Shown: positions 20,826-31,267, counted from the first letter of the stretch. The stretch: 64,000 nucleotides of DNA from Ancylobacter polymorphus (GCF_030813495.1 NZ_JAUSUI010000006.1:248001-312000); one strand, 5' to 3'. Notes: a model not told the origin generated them from the sequence alone. Made by a program: numbers and translations.

Positions 20826-22103
20826 TTAACCGGCCGGCCGCCGCAGCGGGGCCACGCGCAGAAGGGTGATGCGGTTGCGCTGCTTGCGCATCACCTGAAA
20901 GCGGAAGCCGTGGAACATGAAGGCCTGTCCCGGCTCGGGGATGATGCGGGCCTCGTGGATGACGAGGCCGGCGAGGGTGGTCGCCTCCTCGTCCGGCAGG
21001 TGCCAGCCCATGGCGCGGTTGAGATCTCGGATCGGCACCGAGCCCTCGACGCTGACCGAGCCGTCCGGGTTGCGGCGGGCGCCGGTGAAGGCGCGGTCAT
21101 GCTCGTCGGAGATGTCGCCGACGATCTCCTCCAGAATGTCCTCCAGCGTCACCAGGCCCATCACCTCGCCATACTCGTCGACCACGAGGGCGAAATGCTG
21201 CTTGCGGCGCCGGAACGCCTTGAGCTGGTCCGGCAGCGAGGTCACGTCGGGCACGAACCACGGCGCGCGGGCGATCTTCTCGATGTCGAGCTTGGACGTG
21301 TCGTTGCCGAGCGCCATCAATTCGCGCAGCAGGTCCTTGGCGTGCAGCACGCCGATGATGTTGTCCGGCCGCTCGCGCCACAGCGGCAGGCGCGTATGCG
21401 GGGAGGCCAGCACCTCCTGCACAATGCGCTCCGGTGGCGTGTCGGCGTTGAGGCTCGCCATCTTGGTGCGGTGGACCATGATGTCGGAGACTTCCAGTTC
21501 GCCGAGATCGAGCAGGCCGCCGAGCATGTCGCGCTCGTCCTTCACCACGCTGCCCTCGCGGTGCAGCAGGTCGACCGCGCCGCGCAGTTCTTCCGAGGCG
21601 GAGAGCACATTTGTGGTGGCGCCGAGCGGGACGCCCGCGGCGCGCAGAAGCGCCCGCACCAGTGCCTCGATGGCGAGGGTGAGCGGACCGAACAGGCCGA
21701 CGATGAAGCGGATCGGACCCGCCACCAGCAGCGACACGCGGTCGGGATGGTTGATGGCGATGGTCTTGGGCAGCACCTCGGAGAAGATGACGACGACGAC
21801 GGTCATGCCCACCGTCGCATAGGCGATGCCGGCCGAGCCGAACCACGCCAGCAGCAGCCCGGTGGTGAGCGAGGAGGCCGCGATGTTGACAAGATTGTTG
21901 CCGAGCAGGATGCCGCCGATGAGCCGCTCGCGCTGCGCCATCATCCGGTTGACCAGCGCGGCGCGGGCGTCCCCGTTCTTCTCCAGCGCGTGCATCCGCG
22001 CCTTGGAGGAAGCCGTCAGCGCGGTCTCGCTGCCCGAGAAGAAGAAGGACAGCAGGAGGCAGAGGACGACGGCGCCGAGGGCCATCCAGTCATAAAGGGT
22101 CAT
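20826..22103 (-). CDS. CNNM/CorC family transporter (hemolysin-type, DUF21-CBS-CorC)
   Basis: A 425-residue inner-membrane protein. Residues 1-150 form the DUF21 (CNNM) membrane domain with FFSGSETALTASSKARM near 22-38 and EVLPKTIAINHPDR; a CBS pair spans about 200-325 (DIMVHRTKM, DEYGEVMGLVTLEDILEEIVGDI), and a CorC_HlyC domain ends the protein. Family members move Mg2+ or Co2+; old hemolysin names are misleading. The ATG at 22103 is 9 bp after the aroB stop, so it is in the aroK-aroB transcript. Confidence 0.94.
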   Translation of the reverse strand: MTLYDWMALGAVVLCLLLSFFFSGSETALTASSKARMHALEKNGDARAALVNRMMAQRERLIGGILLGNNLVNIAASSLTTGLLLAWFGSAGIAYATVGMTVVVVIFSEVLPKTIAINHPDRVSLLVAGPIRFIVGLFGPLTLAIEALVRALLRAAGVPLGATTNVLSASEELRGAVDLLHREGSVVKDERDMLGGLLDLGELEVSDIMVHRTKMASLNADTPPERIVQEVLASPHTRLPLWRERPDNIIGVLHAKDLLRELMALGNDTSKLDIEKIARAPWFVPDVTSLPDQLKAFRRRKQHFALVVDEYGEVMGLVTLEDILEEIVGDISDEHDRAFTGARRNPDGSVSVEGSVPIRDLNRAMGWHLPDEEATTLAGLVIHEARIIPEPGQAFMFHGFRFQVMRKQRNRITLLRVAPLRRPAG

Positions 22104-22112
22104 GCGCCCTTC

Positions 22113-23252
22113 TTAGCGGCCCCGGCGCTCCTCCTCAAGGAAGGCACGCAACTGCGCGGGATCAACATCCCGGGCGATGTAGCTCTGGCCGATCCCGCGC
22201 GCGAGGATGAAGGTGAGCGCACCGCGCGAGACCTTCTTGTCCTGCGCGATCAGGTCCATCAGCCCATCTGTGTCGGGCAGGGCGCCGGGAATGTCGGCGA
22301 TGCGGGTCGGCAGCCCGACCGTGCGCAGATGCGTCTCCACCCGCTCGGCATCCGCCGTGGCGCACAGCCCCTGCGCGGCGGAAAAGCGGAAGGCCTGCGC
22401 CATGCCCACCGCCACCGCCTCGCCATGCAGCAGGCGCTGGGAGAAGCCGGCGCCCGCTTCCAGCGCATGACCGAAAGTGTGGCCGAGATTGAGCAAGGCG
22501 CGGTCGCCCGTCTCCTTCTCGTCGCGGCTAACCACGGCGGCCTTGGAGGCGCAGCTGGTGGCGATGGCCTCGATGCGTTCCGCCCCGCCGCGGAACACGG
22601 CTTCCCAGCGGCGCTCCAGCCAGCCGAAGAACGGGGCGTTGTCGATCAGGCCGTATTTGGCGACTTCGGCATAGCCGGAACGGAACTCCCGCAGCGGCAG
22701 CGTGTCGAGCGCGCCCGTGTCGGCGAGCACGAGAATCGGCTGGTGGAAGGCACCCACCAGATTCTTGCCGTGGCGCGAATTGATGCCCGTCTTGCCGCCG
22801 ACGGAGGAATCGACCTGCGCCAGCAGGCTGGTCGGCGCCTGCACGAAATCGACGCCGCGCCGCAGCGCTGCCGCCGCGAAGCCGGCGAGATCGCCGACCA
22901 CGCCGCCGCCCAGCGCCAGCAGGAGGTCGCGTCGCTCAATGCGGGCGGCGAGCAGCGCGTCCACCACCTGCTCGAACACGGCGAAGCATTTGGACTTCTC
23001 GCCGGGCTCGACGAGGATCGGTGTCGGGGTCAGGCCGGCCTCGCGCAGCGAGGCCTCGACCACGCCGAGATGGCGGTCGGCGACGTTGCTGTCGGTGACG
23101 ATGCCAATGCGGGCGCCAGGCCGCAGCGCGGCGATGCGCGCGCCGGATTCCGCCAGCAGGCCCGGGCCGATGACGATATCATAGGAGCGATCGCCGAGCC
23201 CGACGCTGAGCTGGGTGCGGTCGGCTGCCAGGGGGGGGGCTTGCTTGTTCAC
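22113..23252 (-). CDS. aroB: 3-dehydroquinate synthase
   Basis: The 379-residue NAD- and metal-dependent enzyme makes 3-dehydroquinate, the second step of the shikimate pathway. It shows the NAD site LALGGGVVGDLAGFAAA, FVQAPTSLLAQVDSSVGGKTGIN, the metal residues in RDEKETGDRALLNLGHTFGHALE and LHGEAVAVGMA. The start is the ATG at 23252, overlapping the aroK stop by four bases; this coupling of aroK and aroB is typical. Confidence 0.98.
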   Translation of the reverse strand: MNKQAPPLAADRTQLSVGLGDRSYDIVIGPGLLAESGARIAALRPGARIGIVTDSNVADRHLGVVEASLREAGLTPTPILVEPGEKSKCFAVFEQVVDALLAARIERRDLLLALGGGVVGDLAGFAAAALRRGVDFVQAPTSLLAQVDSSVGGKTGINSRHGKNLVGAFHQPILVLADTGALDTLPLREFRSGYAEVAKYGLIDNAPFFGWLERRWEAVFRGGAERIEAIATSCASKAAVVSRDEKETGDRALLNLGHTFGHALEAGAGFSQRLLHGEAVAVGMAQAFRFSAAQGLCATADAERVETHLRTVGLPTRIADIPGALPDTDGLMDLIAQDKKVSRGALTFILARGIGQSYIARDVDPAQLRAFLEEERRGR

Positions 23253-23839
23253 GTCTCGTCTCCCGATCCCGGCACGGCGAGATGGCCGATCAGGGCCTCG
23301 ATCACCGTGTCGACCATCACTTCCTGCGGCACGTCATGCGACACCACGGTAAGGTCCGCGCCCGCATAGACGGGGTAGCGCTGGTCGATGAGCCGGGCCA
23401 GCGTGCCTTCCGGGTCGTTCTTCAGCAGCGGCCGGTCGTCGCGCCGGCGCACGCGGCGCAGCAGCACGTCAAGCTCGGCCTTCAGCCAGACGCAGATGCC
23501 GTTGGCGGCGATGGCGGCGCGGGTGTCGGCATTCATATAGGCGCCGCCGCCGGTGGCGAGCACCATCGGCCCGGCTTCCAGCAGGCGGGCGATCACCTTT
23601 TTCTCGCCGTCGCGGAAGGCGGGCTCGCCGCGCAGGGCGAAAATCTCCGGAATGGTCATCCCCGCCGCCTGCTCGATCTCGGTATCGGCATCGGCGAAGG
23701 GCAAAGCGAGACGGCGGGCGAGGCGCTTGCCGACCGAGGACTTGCCGGCACCCATCATGCCGACGAGCACGACGGAGCGTGCACCCAGAAGTGCGCGCAG
23801 CCGTTCCGCCTTCTCGTCCTGTTCGGGTTCCGCCGTCAT
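23249..23839 (-). CDS. aroK: Shikimate kinase
   Basis: The 196-residue P-loop kinase phosphorylates shikimate. Walker A is GMMGAGKSS (27-35), followed by GKRLARRLALPFADADTEIE with the substrate aspartate, the FALRGEPAFRDGEKKV block with the shikimate-binding Arg, and ATGGGAYM. About 20 extra N-terminal residues precede the core, as in other alphaproteobacterial versions. It is first in the aroK-aroB-CNNM run and diverges from the small membrane gene and xerD. Confidence 0.97.
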   Translation of the reverse strand: MTAEPEQDEKAERLRALLGARSVVLVGMMGAGKSSVGKRLARRLALPFADADTEIEQAAGMTIPEIFALRGEPAFRDGEKKVIARLLEAGPMVLATGGGAYMNADTRAAIAANGICVWLKAELDVLLRRVRRRDDRPLLKNDPEGTLARLIDQRYPVYAGADLTVVSHDVPQEVMVDTVIEALIGHLAVPGSGDET

Positions 23840-24048
23840 CGCCCTGCGCTCGCTCGCTCAAGCGCGGACTATCATCAGCGCGGGGGTGACGCAATGCGAG
23901 CGCGGCGCGTGCACGCCCGTGGCGGCGCTGTAACGCTCCGTTCAGACAGAGATGGCAGGGTGAGGAAGATACCGCCGGCTTCCACCGCCGCGCCGAACGG
24001 CCTTAGGATCGGCACAACCCCTTTCGAATCGTGCAGGGCCTGCTCACC

Positions 24049-24192
24049 ATGCCGAGCCTCATTCGCCTTCTCGTCATTCTCGGCATCCTCGGCGGCATCG
24101 GCTATGGCACGCTGTGGGCGTTCGCCACGCTGGTGAAGCCGCAGATGCGCGAGATGAGCGTCGTGGTGCCGCCGGACCGGTTCGCCAAATGA
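24049..24192 (+). CDS. Small membrane protein upstream of xerD (47 residues)
   Basis: MPSLIRLLVILGILGGIGYG begins a 47-residue protein with one transmembrane helix (about 4-28) and a polar tail ending PPDRFAK. It overlaps xerD by four bases (ATGA), a strong sign that it is translated. A similar tiny protein sits before xerD in other Hyphomicrobiales as I recall. Function unknown. Confidence 0.75.
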   Translation: MPSLIRLLVILGILGGIGYGTLWAFATLVKPQMREMSVVVPPDRFAK

Positions 24193-25157
24193 GCCCGCGC
24201 GGGGCGCAGCTGTTTCTCGACATGATGGCCGCTGAACGGGGCGCGGGAGCGAACACGCTCAGCGCCTATCAGCGCGACCTCGAAGACTATGAGGGGTTCC
24301 TGGCGACGCAGGGCCGCGATGTCGCGGGCGCCACCACAGCCGATCTGCGCGGGTGGCTCGCCGCGCTCTCCGCCCGCGGTCTTGCCAGCGCCAGCGTGGC
24401 GCGAAAGCTCTCCGCCGTGCGCCAGTTCCACCGCTTTCTCTATGCCGAGGGCCATCGCGGCGACGATCCCGCCGCCGTGCTCGAAGGGCCGCGCCGCAGC
24501 CGGCCGCTGCCCAAGGTGCTGTCGCAGGAGGAAGTGAGCGGCCTCATCGCCACGGCCCATGAGCGGGCCGGCGAGGCGGTGGCGAGCGTCGCTGAAGCCG
24601 CGCGGCGGGCGCGCACCGCCTGTTTCGTCGAACTTCTCTACGCCACGGGTCTGCGCGTGTCCGAGCTCGCGGCGCTGCCGGCTTCGGCGGCGAATGCGCG
24701 CGGCGACGCCATCATCGTCCGTGGCAAGGGCAATAAGGAGCGGCTGGTCCCGCTCGGTGAGCCGGCGCGCGCCGCCATGTCCGCCTATCGCGCGGCACTG
24801 GACAGAGTGGCGGCCGAGCGGGCGGCGGCAGACGGACGCAAAGCACCGGCCGAACGCGGGCGCTGGCTTTTTCCCTCTGGCGCGGCAAGCGGGCATATCA
24901 CCCGCCAGCAGGTGGCGCTGGACCTCAAAGACCTCGCTCTGGCCGCCGGGCTCGATCCGGCGCGGCTGTCGCCGCATGTGCTGCGCCACGCCTTCGCCAG
25001 CCATCTCCTGGCGCATGGGGCGGAACTGCGTATCGTGCAGACGCTGCTCGGCCACAGCGACATTTCCACGACGCAGATCTATACCCATGTGCTGGATGAG
25101 CGGTTGAAAAGCCTGGTGCGCGACCTGCATCCGCTCAGTGAGGGCAGCGGCGATTGA
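24189..25157 (+). CDS. xerD: Site-specific tyrosine recombinase XerD
   Basis: The 322-residue recombinase resolves chromosome dimers at dif with XerC under FtsK control. All catalytic residues are visible: R156 (ATGLRVSEL), K180 (VRGKGNKER), H263 and R266 (HVLRHAF), H289 (LLGHSD) and nucleophile Y298 (QIYTHV). Residues 1-110 form the SAM-like core-binding domain. The ATG at 24189 is inside the end of the small membrane gene, so the two are coupled. This is the housekeeping enzyme, not an element integrase: length, context and C-terminal DLHPL ending agree. Confidence 0.96.
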   Translation: MSPRGAQLFLDMMAAERGAGANTLSAYQRDLEDYEGFLATQGRDVAGATTADLRGWLAALSARGLASASVARKLSAVRQFHRFLYAEGHRGDDPAAVLEGPRRSRPLPKVLSQEEVSGLIATAHERAGEAVASVAEAARRARTACFVELLYATGLRVSELAALPASAANARGDAIIVRGKGNKERLVPLGEPARAAMSAYRAALDRVAAERAAADGRKAPAERGRWLFPSGAASGHITRQQVALDLKDLALAAGLDPARLSPHVLRHAFASHLLAHGAELRIVQTLLGHSDISTTQIYTHVLDERLKSLVRDLHPLSEGSGD

Positions 25158-25273
25158 GCGCAGATGCGCGCCTGCCTTGACGTCGCCACCCTCTCGGGGC
25201 AGCTTCCGGCCGATTTCGCGGGCTGTCCTTCCCGGTGGCCCCCCTTTCCCGTGAGCCGGTTCAATCATTTCCA

Positions 25274-26227
25274 ATGCGCAGCTACCTCGATTTTGAGAAG
25301 CCCGTGGCCGAACTCGAGGCCAAGCTGGAAGAATTGCGCGCCATGGCGGCGCAGGGCGACGCGGTCGCCATTGGCGACGATATCGCGCGGCTGGAAGGCA
25401 AGGCGCGCGACGCCCTGCTCCAGCTCTACGCGAATCTCTCCCCCTCGCAGAAGACGCAGGTGGCGCGCCATCCGCTGCGCCCGCACTTCTCCGATTATGC
25501 CTCGGCGCTGTTCGAGGAGTTCGACCCGCTGGCCGGCGACCGCAAATTCGGCGACGACCACGCCATTCTCGGCGGCCTGGCCCGCTTTCGCGGCCGTGCC
25601 GTCTGCCTGATCGGGCAGGAGAAGGGCTCCAGCACCGAAACCCGTATCAAGCACAATTTCGGCATGGCGCGGCCCGAGGGCTACCGCAAGGCGGTGCGGC
25701 TGATGGAACTCGCCGACCGCTTCTCGCTTCCGGTCATTTCGCTGGTCGACACCGCCGGCGCCTTTCCCGGCCTCGACGCCGAGGAGCGCGGCCAGGCCGA
25801 GGCCATCGCCCGCTCGACCGATGCCTGCCTCTCGCTCGGCGTGCCCAATGTCGCCGTCATCATCGGCGAGGGCGGCTCCGGCGGCGCCATCGCCATCGCC
25901 ACCGCCAACCGGGTGCTGATGCTGGAGCATTCGATCTACAGCGTCATCTCGCCGGAAGGGGCGGCCTCGATCCTCTGGCGCGACACCGCCAAGGCCCAGG
26001 AAGCGGCGATGAACATGAAGATCACCGCGCAGGACCTGCTGCGCTTCCATGTCATCGATTCCGTGATTCCCGAGCCTCCCGGCGGCGCCCATCGCGACCC
26101 CGAGGCGGCGATGCGCGCGACGGGCGACGCCATCGAGGCCGCGCTCGGTGAATTGGACGGCCTGGAGCCGGCAGCGTTGCGCAAGGCCCGCCGCGAGAAG
26201 TTCCTGGCCATCGGCCGCAATCTCTGA
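25274..26227 (+). CDS. accA: Acetyl-CoA carboxylase carboxyltransferase subunit alpha
   Basis: The 317-residue subunit transfers the carboxyl group from biotin to acetyl-CoA, the first step of fatty acid synthesis. It starts [20 protein letters not shown] and carries the crotonase-fold blocks [38 protein letters not shown] and [14 protein letters not shown]. Length is normal. The start at the ATG at 25274 matches the conserved N-terminus. It follows xerD by 116 bp. Confidence 0.98.
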   Translation: MRSYLDFEKPVAELEAKLEELRAMAAQGDAVAIGDDIARLEGKARDALLQLYANLSPSQKTQVARHPLRPHFSDYASALFEEFDPLAGDRKFGDDHAILGGLARFRGRAVCLIGQEKGSSTETRIKHNFGMARPEGYRKAVRLMELADRFSLPVISLVDTAGAFPGLDAEERGQAEAIARSTDACLSLGVPNVAVIIGEGGSGGAIAIATANRVLMLEHSIYSVISPEGAASILWRDTAKAQEAAMNMKITAQDLLRFHVIDSVIPEPPGGAHRDPEAAMRATGDAIEAALGELDGLEPAALRKARREKFLAIGRNL

Positions 26228-26367
26228 GCGGATGCGGGCGCGCCGAAGCGATCCCCTCGCCGGGCTGTGATCGACCGTCATACGCCGTGGGATTGCGCCG
26301 GCCCCGGACGCGGTATAACGCTTGGCGCGGGCGCCTTGTGCGCTGCGGTTTCGGGGAGATACCGGGG

Positions 26368-28050
26368 TTGAGGTTTCAGGCCTTTTCGAGCCTCTCGCGT
26401 CAGGCGCGTGACCGGGGACTCGGTGCGCGCTGGCGCGCGGCCCTGTTGGCCGGCTGCACCGCGCTGGTGCTGGCCGGCTGCAATGGCGGCGACAGTTCCT
26501 CGCCCATGTCGAAGGCGAGCAAGAGCCTCTCTCCGCAGACGCTGGCACTGATCGACCAGAAGGGCATGACCAAGTCGAGCCCGATCGTGGTGCGGATCTT
26601 CAAGGAAGAATCCGAGCTGGAAGTCTGGAAGGAAACCACCAGCGGCGACTATGCCCTGCTGAAGACCTACCCGATCTGCCGCTGGTCCGGCGAATTGGGG
26701 CCGAAGGTGAAGGAGGGCGACCGGCAGGCGCCCGAGGGTTTCTACGCCATCACGCCCGGGCAGATGAACCCCAATTCAAGCTATTACCTCGCCTTCGACC
26801 TCGGCTTTCCCAATGCCTATGACCGCGCCTGGGGCCGTTCCGGTAGCAATCTGATGGTGCATGGCGACTGCTCCTCGCGCGGCTGCTACGCCATGACCGA
26901 CGAGCAGGTGCAGGAGATTTTCGCGCTCGGCCGCGAGAGCTTCTATGGCGGGCAGCGCTCCTTCCAGGTGCAGGCCTATCCGTTCCGCATGACGACGGAC
27001 AATCTGGTCCGCCACCGCAACAACCCGAACCTCGCCTTCTGGAAGATGCTGAAGGAAGGCAGCGACGTGTTCGAGATCACCAAGGCGCCGCCAAAGGTGG
27101 ATTATTGCGGCAAGCGCTACGTGTTCAACGCCACGCCGGTCGACCCGAACCAGAAGCTGCAAGCGAGCCTTCCCTGCCCGGACTACACGATGCCGGAGGG
27201 GCTGGAGGAGGAAGTCGCCGCCCGCCAGAAGGACGTCAGCACCAAGATCGCCAGCGCCGGCGCGCTGCAGCCTGTCGCCCCGGTCAAGACCGGCAAGGAC
27301 GGCGGCATGCACAAGGTGTTCCTCGCCAAGCTGGAAAACCCGGAACTGTCCGCGCCGGGTTCGCTGCCGCCGGTGGTGAAGCCGCCGGGAAGCGATTATG
27401 GAGTTTCAACCACCGAGCCGGCGCCGGCAGAGAGCATTGCACTCGCCACCGCCGACACGGTGACCGAAGCCGCCGCCGTTCCGCTGCCGGCCCCGCGTCC
27501 GGACGATGCACCGGGCGGGCCGCGCATCGCCGCCGCCGCCGCGCCCAGCACGGGCGGGTTCTTCGACAATTTGTTCAGCGGGTTGACGCCTGCGCCGACA
27601 GCCTCCGCGCCCCCGGCCGTCGCTGCGGCGCCCCCCGCTTCGGCGCCGACCCCGCCGCAGGCCGGCGGCGCGCCGTCTGCCGCTGCCGACGCTCAAGCCC
27701 GGCCGCCGGAACGGGCGGCGCTGCCGCAGCTGGCCGCGCTCGATGCCGGCAGCAATGGCGGCTTTCTCGACAGCCTGAAGAACCTGTTCGGTGGCAGCGC
27801 GCCGCCGGCAGAAGCGGCCCCGGCGGCCGAGCCGATCGCCAACGTGCCGGTTCCGCCGGTGCGTCCGCCCGTGCCGCGCCAGGCGGCGGCGCCCGCGCCG
27901 CAGGCGGCAACCCGCGCGAATCCGCCGACGCCTGCCACTGTGGCTCCTTCGGTGGTGTCGTCCGGCACGGCGACGACGCCCGGCGCGGTTCAGACGCTGC
28001 CGGGTGCCGCCGGCATTCTGGCGCCGGGTAGCTTCTCAGCGGTTCAGTAA
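26368..28050 (+). CDS. Lipoprotein L,D-transpeptidase (YafK-type) with long Pro/Ala-rich tail
   Basis: A YkuD-fold catalytic domain (about 75-215) has the active-site motif with H165 and C173 (HGDCSSRGCYAM), typical of the YafK/ErfK group that cross-links or edits peptidoglycan or anchors proteins to it. A lipobox LAGC places the lipidated Cys at about 38. From about 300 the protein is Pro/Ala-rich and contains two related short amphipathic motifs (GGFFDNLFSG and GGFLDSLKNLFGG). The start is uncertain: I use the TTG at 26368 because GGGGAG lies nine bases before it; GTGs at 26338 and 26287 are alternatives. It would act in the periplasm on the cell wall. Confidence 0.85.
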   Translation: MRFQAFSSLSRQARDRGLGARWRAALLAGCTALVLAGCNGGDSSSPMSKASKSLSPQTLALIDQKGMTKSSPIVVRIFKEESELEVWKETTSGDYALLKTYPICRWSGELGPKVKEGDRQAPEGFYAITPGQMNPNSSYYLAFDLGFPNAYDRAWGRSGSNLMVHGDCSSRGCYAMTDEQVQEIFALGRESFYGGQRSFQVQAYPFRMTTDNLVRHRNNPNLAFWKMLKEGSDVFEITKAPPKVDYCGKRYVFNATPVDPNQKLQASLPCPDYTMPEGLEEEVAARQKDVSTKIASAGALQPVAPVKTGKDGGMHKVFLAKLENPELSAPGSLPPVVKPPGSDYGVSTTEPAPAESIALATADTVTEAAAVPLPAPRPDDAPGGPRIAAAAAPSTGGFFDNLFSGLTPAPTASAPPAVAAAPPASAPTPPQAGGAPSAAADAQARPPERAALPQLAALDAGSNGGFLDSLKNLFGGSAPPAEAAPAAEPIANVPVPPVRPPVPRQAAAPAPQAATRANPPTPATVAPSVVSSGTATTPGAVQTLPGAAGILAPGSFSAVQ

Positions 28051-28063
28051 GGCCGAAAGGGCT

Positions 28064-28462
28064 TCAGGCGAGCGGGGTGCTGTGGGCGCTGGCGACCCGC
28101 CAGCCTGCGGCCTCTCGCCGCCAGACGCGGGTGAAGCGCAACGTTGCCTCGAAGGGCGCTCCGCCCGCCGTGCCGGCCGCATCGGCGCGCAGCACCGCGA
28201 GCACCAGCCCGGGCGCGAGGTGGCTTAGCCGATAATCGGAAAAGGTCAGCCGCTCCAGCCGGAAGGCGCCGGTGCGGTGCAGGTCGAGATCGTCCTCTTT
28301 GCTCAGCACATGGCCGAACTGGTTGACGAACACCAGATCGTCGGCCAGCAGCGCGTCGAGCGCGGCGACATCGCCCGCGAGAGCGGCGTCGCGCAGGCGC
28401 CGTTCGGCGGCGGCGACGCGGTGCAGGTCGTCATTGCGATCGGCCTGCGCCCCGTCACCCAT
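28064..28462 (-). CDS. NTF2-like / SnoaL-like protein (DUF4440 type)
   Basis: A 132-residue protein of the NTF2-like fold. The pattern ALAGDVAALDALLADDLVFVNQFG followed by TRVWRREAAGWRVASAHSTPL at the C-terminus is characteristic of DUF4440/ketosteroid-isomerase-like proteins. No enzymatic role can be deduced. It lies 9 bp after secA on the same strand and converges on the transpeptidase gene 13 bp away. Confidence 0.8.
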   Translation of the reverse strand: MGDGAQADRNDDLHRVAAAERRLRDAALAGDVAALDALLADDLVFVNQFGHVLSKEDDLDLHRTGAFRLERLTFSDYRLSHLAPGLVLAVLRADAAGTAGGAPFEATLRFTRVWRREAAGWRVASAHSTPLA

Positions 28463-28471
28463 CGCCCTGCC

Positions 28472-31267
28472 TCAGACGAACTTGCCGTGGCAGTGCTTGT
28501 ACTTCAGGCCCGAACCGCAGGGGCAGGCCTCGTTGCGGCCGACCCGGCCCCAGGTCGAGGGGTCATTGGGGTCACGGTTCGGCGTCGCCGCGTCGAAAGC
28601 CGGGGCCAGCGTCGCCGCCGCGGCAATCTCGGCATCGGCGAGCGCGAACTCGTCCTCGCCGGTCGCCGCGTCGATATGGTGCGGCGCCATGGGCGGCATC
28701 TCGTCGGTCTGCGGCGCAGACATCACTTCGACGCGCATGAGCTGGGCCGTGACCGCCTCGCGCAGATTGGCCAGCATGGCCTCGAACAGCTGGAACGCCT
28801 CCGACTTGTACTCGTTCAGCGGGTCGCGCTGGGCATAGCCGCGCAGGCCGATGACCTGGCGCAGATGATCGAGCGTCACCAGATGCTCGCGCCAGAGATG
28901 ATCCAGCGTCTGCAGGAGGATCGACTTCTCGACATAGCGCATGATGTCGGGGCCGTATTTCGCCGCCTTCAGCGCCATCGCCTCATCGGCCCGGCGCTGC
29001 ACGCGCTCGCGCATCTCCTCGTCGGCAATGCCTTCCTCGGCGGCCCATTCCTTGACCGGCAGGTCGAGGCCGAGCACGCGCTGCAGCTGCTCGGCGAGGC
29101 CGTCCGTGTCCCACTGCTCGGGATAGGCATTGGGCGGCACATGCTTGGTAACGATGTCCTCGATGACGCCATGGCGCATTTCGGCGACCGTCTCGGCGAC
29201 ATCCTCGTCCTGCATCAGCTCGACGCGCTGCTCGAACACCACCTTGCGCTGGTCGTTCATCACGTCGTCGTATTTCAGCAGGTTCTTGCGGATGTCGTAA
29301 TTGCGCGCCTCGACCTTCTGCTGCGCCTTTTCCAGCGCGCGGTTGATCCAGGGATGGACGATGGCCTCGCCCTCCTTGAGGCCGAGCTTCTGCAACATGC
29401 CGTCGAGCCGGTCCGACCCGAAGATGCGCATCAGGTCGTCTTCCAGCGACAGGAAGAAATGCGAGTGGCCGGGGTCGCCCTGGCGGCCGGAGCGGCCGCG
29501 CAGCTGGTTGTCGATGCGCCGGCTCTCATGGCGTTCGGTGCCGATGACGTAGAGCCCGCCGGCTTCCAGCGCCTTCGCCTTCAGCTTGGCGATTTCGTCG
29601 CGGATGCGGGCTTCGGCGGCGGCGCGTTCCTCGCCCTCCGGCATGTCGCCGAGTTCGTGGCTGATGCGCATCTCGGCATTGCCACCGAGCTGGATGTCGG
29701 TGCCGCGGCCGGCCATGTTGGTGGCGATGGTGACGGCGCCGGGCACGCCGGCCTGGCTGACGATGTAGGATTCCTGCTCATGGTGGCGGGCATTCAGCAC
29801 CGCGAACACCTTGTCGTCCGCCGTGCCCTGGTCGCCATCATAGAGCGGGCGGAAGGCGTCGGGGTCGGAGAAGTCCTTCTGCTTGAAGCCGCGCTGCTTC
29901 AGCAGTTCGGCCAGCAGTTCCGACTTTTCGATCGAGGTGGTGCCCACCAGCACGGGCTGGCCGCGGGTCTTGCAGTCGGTGATGAGGTCGATGATGGCGT
30001 TGTATTTCTCGCCCGCCGTCCGATAGACCTCGTCATCGTCGTCGATGCGCTGCACCGGCAGGTTGGTCGGGATCTCGACCACTTCGAGGTTGTAGATGTC
30101 CTGGAATTCCGCCGCTTCGGTATTGGCCGTGCCGGTCATGCCGGCCAGCTTCTCATACATGCGGAAATAGTTCTGGAAGGTGATGGAGGCCAGCGTCTGG
30201 TTCTCAGGCTGGACCTGCACCCGCTCCTTGGCTTCCAGCGCCTGGTGGAGACCTTCCGAATAGCGCCGGCCCGGCATCATGCGGCCGGTGAACTCGTCGA
30301 TGATGACGACTTCGCCGTTGCGGACGATGTAGTCCTTGTCGCGCTGGAACAGGCTGTGGGCGCGCAGCGCCTGATTGACGTGGTGGACCACCGAGACGTT
30401 CTCGATGTCGTACAGGCTCTCGCCCTTGAGAATGCCGGCGTCGCGCAGCAGGGTCTCGATCTTCTCCATGCCGGCTTCGGTCATGGCGACGGAGCGCTGT
30501 TTCTCGTCGACCTCGTAGTCTTCCTTCGACAGCTTCGGGATGTAGGTGTCGATGGTATTGTAGAAGTCCGAGCGGTCGTCGAGCGGGCCGGAAATGATGA
30601 GCGGCGTGCGCGCCTCGTCGACCAGAATGGAGTCCACCTCGTCGACCACGGCGTAGAAGTGCGGGCGCTGCACCATCTGGTTCAGCTCGTACTTCATGTT
30701 GTCGCGCAGATAGTCGAAGCCGAGCTCGTTATTCGTGGCGTAGGTGACATCGCAGGCATAGGCCGCGCGGCGCTCATTGTCGTCCATGCCGTGATGGATG
30801 ATCCCGACGGTGAGGCCGAGGAAGCGGTAGACCCGCCCCATCCATTCGGCGTCGCGCTTGGCGAGGTAGTCATTGACGGTGACGACGTGCACGCCCTTGC
30901 CGGTCAACGCATTGAGATAGACCGGCGAGGTGGCCACCAGCGTCTTGCCTTCGCCGGTGCGCATCTCGGCGATGCCGCGCTCATGCAGAACCATGCCGCC
31001 GATCAGCTGCACGTCGAAATGCCGCTGCCCCAGCGCCCGGCGCGCCGCCTCGCGCACCGTGGCGAAGGCGGGGACCAGCAGGTCGTCGAGGCTCGCGCCC
31101 TTGGCCAGCTGCTCGCGGAAGGCAATGGTGCGGGCGCGCAGCGCCTCGTCGGAGAGCGCCTTGACCTCGGGTTCGAGCGCGTTGATGGCCGCGACCTTGG
31201 GCTGATAACCGCGCACGCGGCGGTCATTTGCCGATCCGAAGAGCTTTCGCGCGAGAGCGCCGAACAT
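28472..31267 (-). CDS. secA: Preprotein translocase ATPase SecA
   Basis: The 931-residue motor drives Sec export. Walker A GEGKT is at 105-109, the DEVD box in [12 protein letters not shown] near 206, motif III-type [14 protein letters not shown], and [13 protein letters not shown] in NBD2. The C-terminal SEC-C zinc tail has C915, C917, C926 and H927 ([13 protein letters not shown]), which binds SecB and phospholipid. The ATG at 31267 gives the conserved start [11 protein letters not shown]. It diverges from the secreted parvulin, across 423 bp with a probable promoter. Confidence 0.98.
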   Translation of the reverse strand: MFGALARKLFGSANDRRVRGYQPKVAAINALEPEVKALSDEALRARTIAFREQLAKGASLDDLLVPAFATVREAARRALGQRHFDVQLIGGMVLHERGIAEMRTGEGKTLVATSPVYLNALTGKGVHVVTVNDYLAKRDAEWMGRVYRFLGLTVGIIHHGMDDNERRAAYACDVTYATNNELGFDYLRDNMKYELNQMVQRPHFYAVVDEVDSILVDEARTPLIISGPLDDRSDFYNTIDTYIPKLSKEDYEVDEKQRSVAMTEAGMEKIETLLRDAGILKGESLYDIENVSVVHHVNQALRAHSLFQRDKDYIVRNGEVVIIDEFTGRMMPGRRYSEGLHQALEAKERVQVQPENQTLASITFQNYFRMYEKLAGMTGTANTEAAEFQDIYNLEVVEIPTNLPVQRIDDDDEVYRTAGEKYNAIIDLITDCKTRGQPVLVGTTSIEKSELLAELLKQRGFKQKDFSDPDAFRPLYDGDQGTADDKVFAVLNARHHEQESYIVSQAGVPGAVTIATNMAGRGTDIQLGGNAEMRISHELGDMPEGEERAAAEARIRDEIAKLKAKALEAGGLYVIGTERHESRRIDNQLRGRSGRQGDPGHSHFFLSLEDDLMRIFGSDRLDGMLQKLGLKEGEAIVHPWINRALEKAQQKVEARNYDIRKNLLKYDDVMNDQRKVVFEQRVELMQDEDVAETVAEMRHGVIEDIVTKHVPPNAYPEQWDTDGLAEQLQRVLGLDLPVKEWAAEEGIADEEMRERVQRRADEAMALKAAKYGPDIMRYVEKSILLQTLDHLWREHLVTLDHLRQVIGLRGYAQRDPLNEYKSEAFQLFEAMLANLREAVTAQLMRVEVMSAPQTDEMPPMAPHHIDAATGEDEFALADAEIAAAATLAPAFDAATPNRDPNDPSTWGRVGRNEACPCGSGLKYKHCHGKFV

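Noticed and set aside
20826..22103. Hemolysin (virulence toxin) reading of the CNNM gene
   Set aside because: DUF21-CBS-CorC architecture is a cation transporter family; the hemolysin label is historical.
24189..25157. xerD as a phage or island integrase
   Set aside because: Conserved location, normal length and coupling to the small membrane gene fit the housekeeping enzyme; no att repeats nearby.
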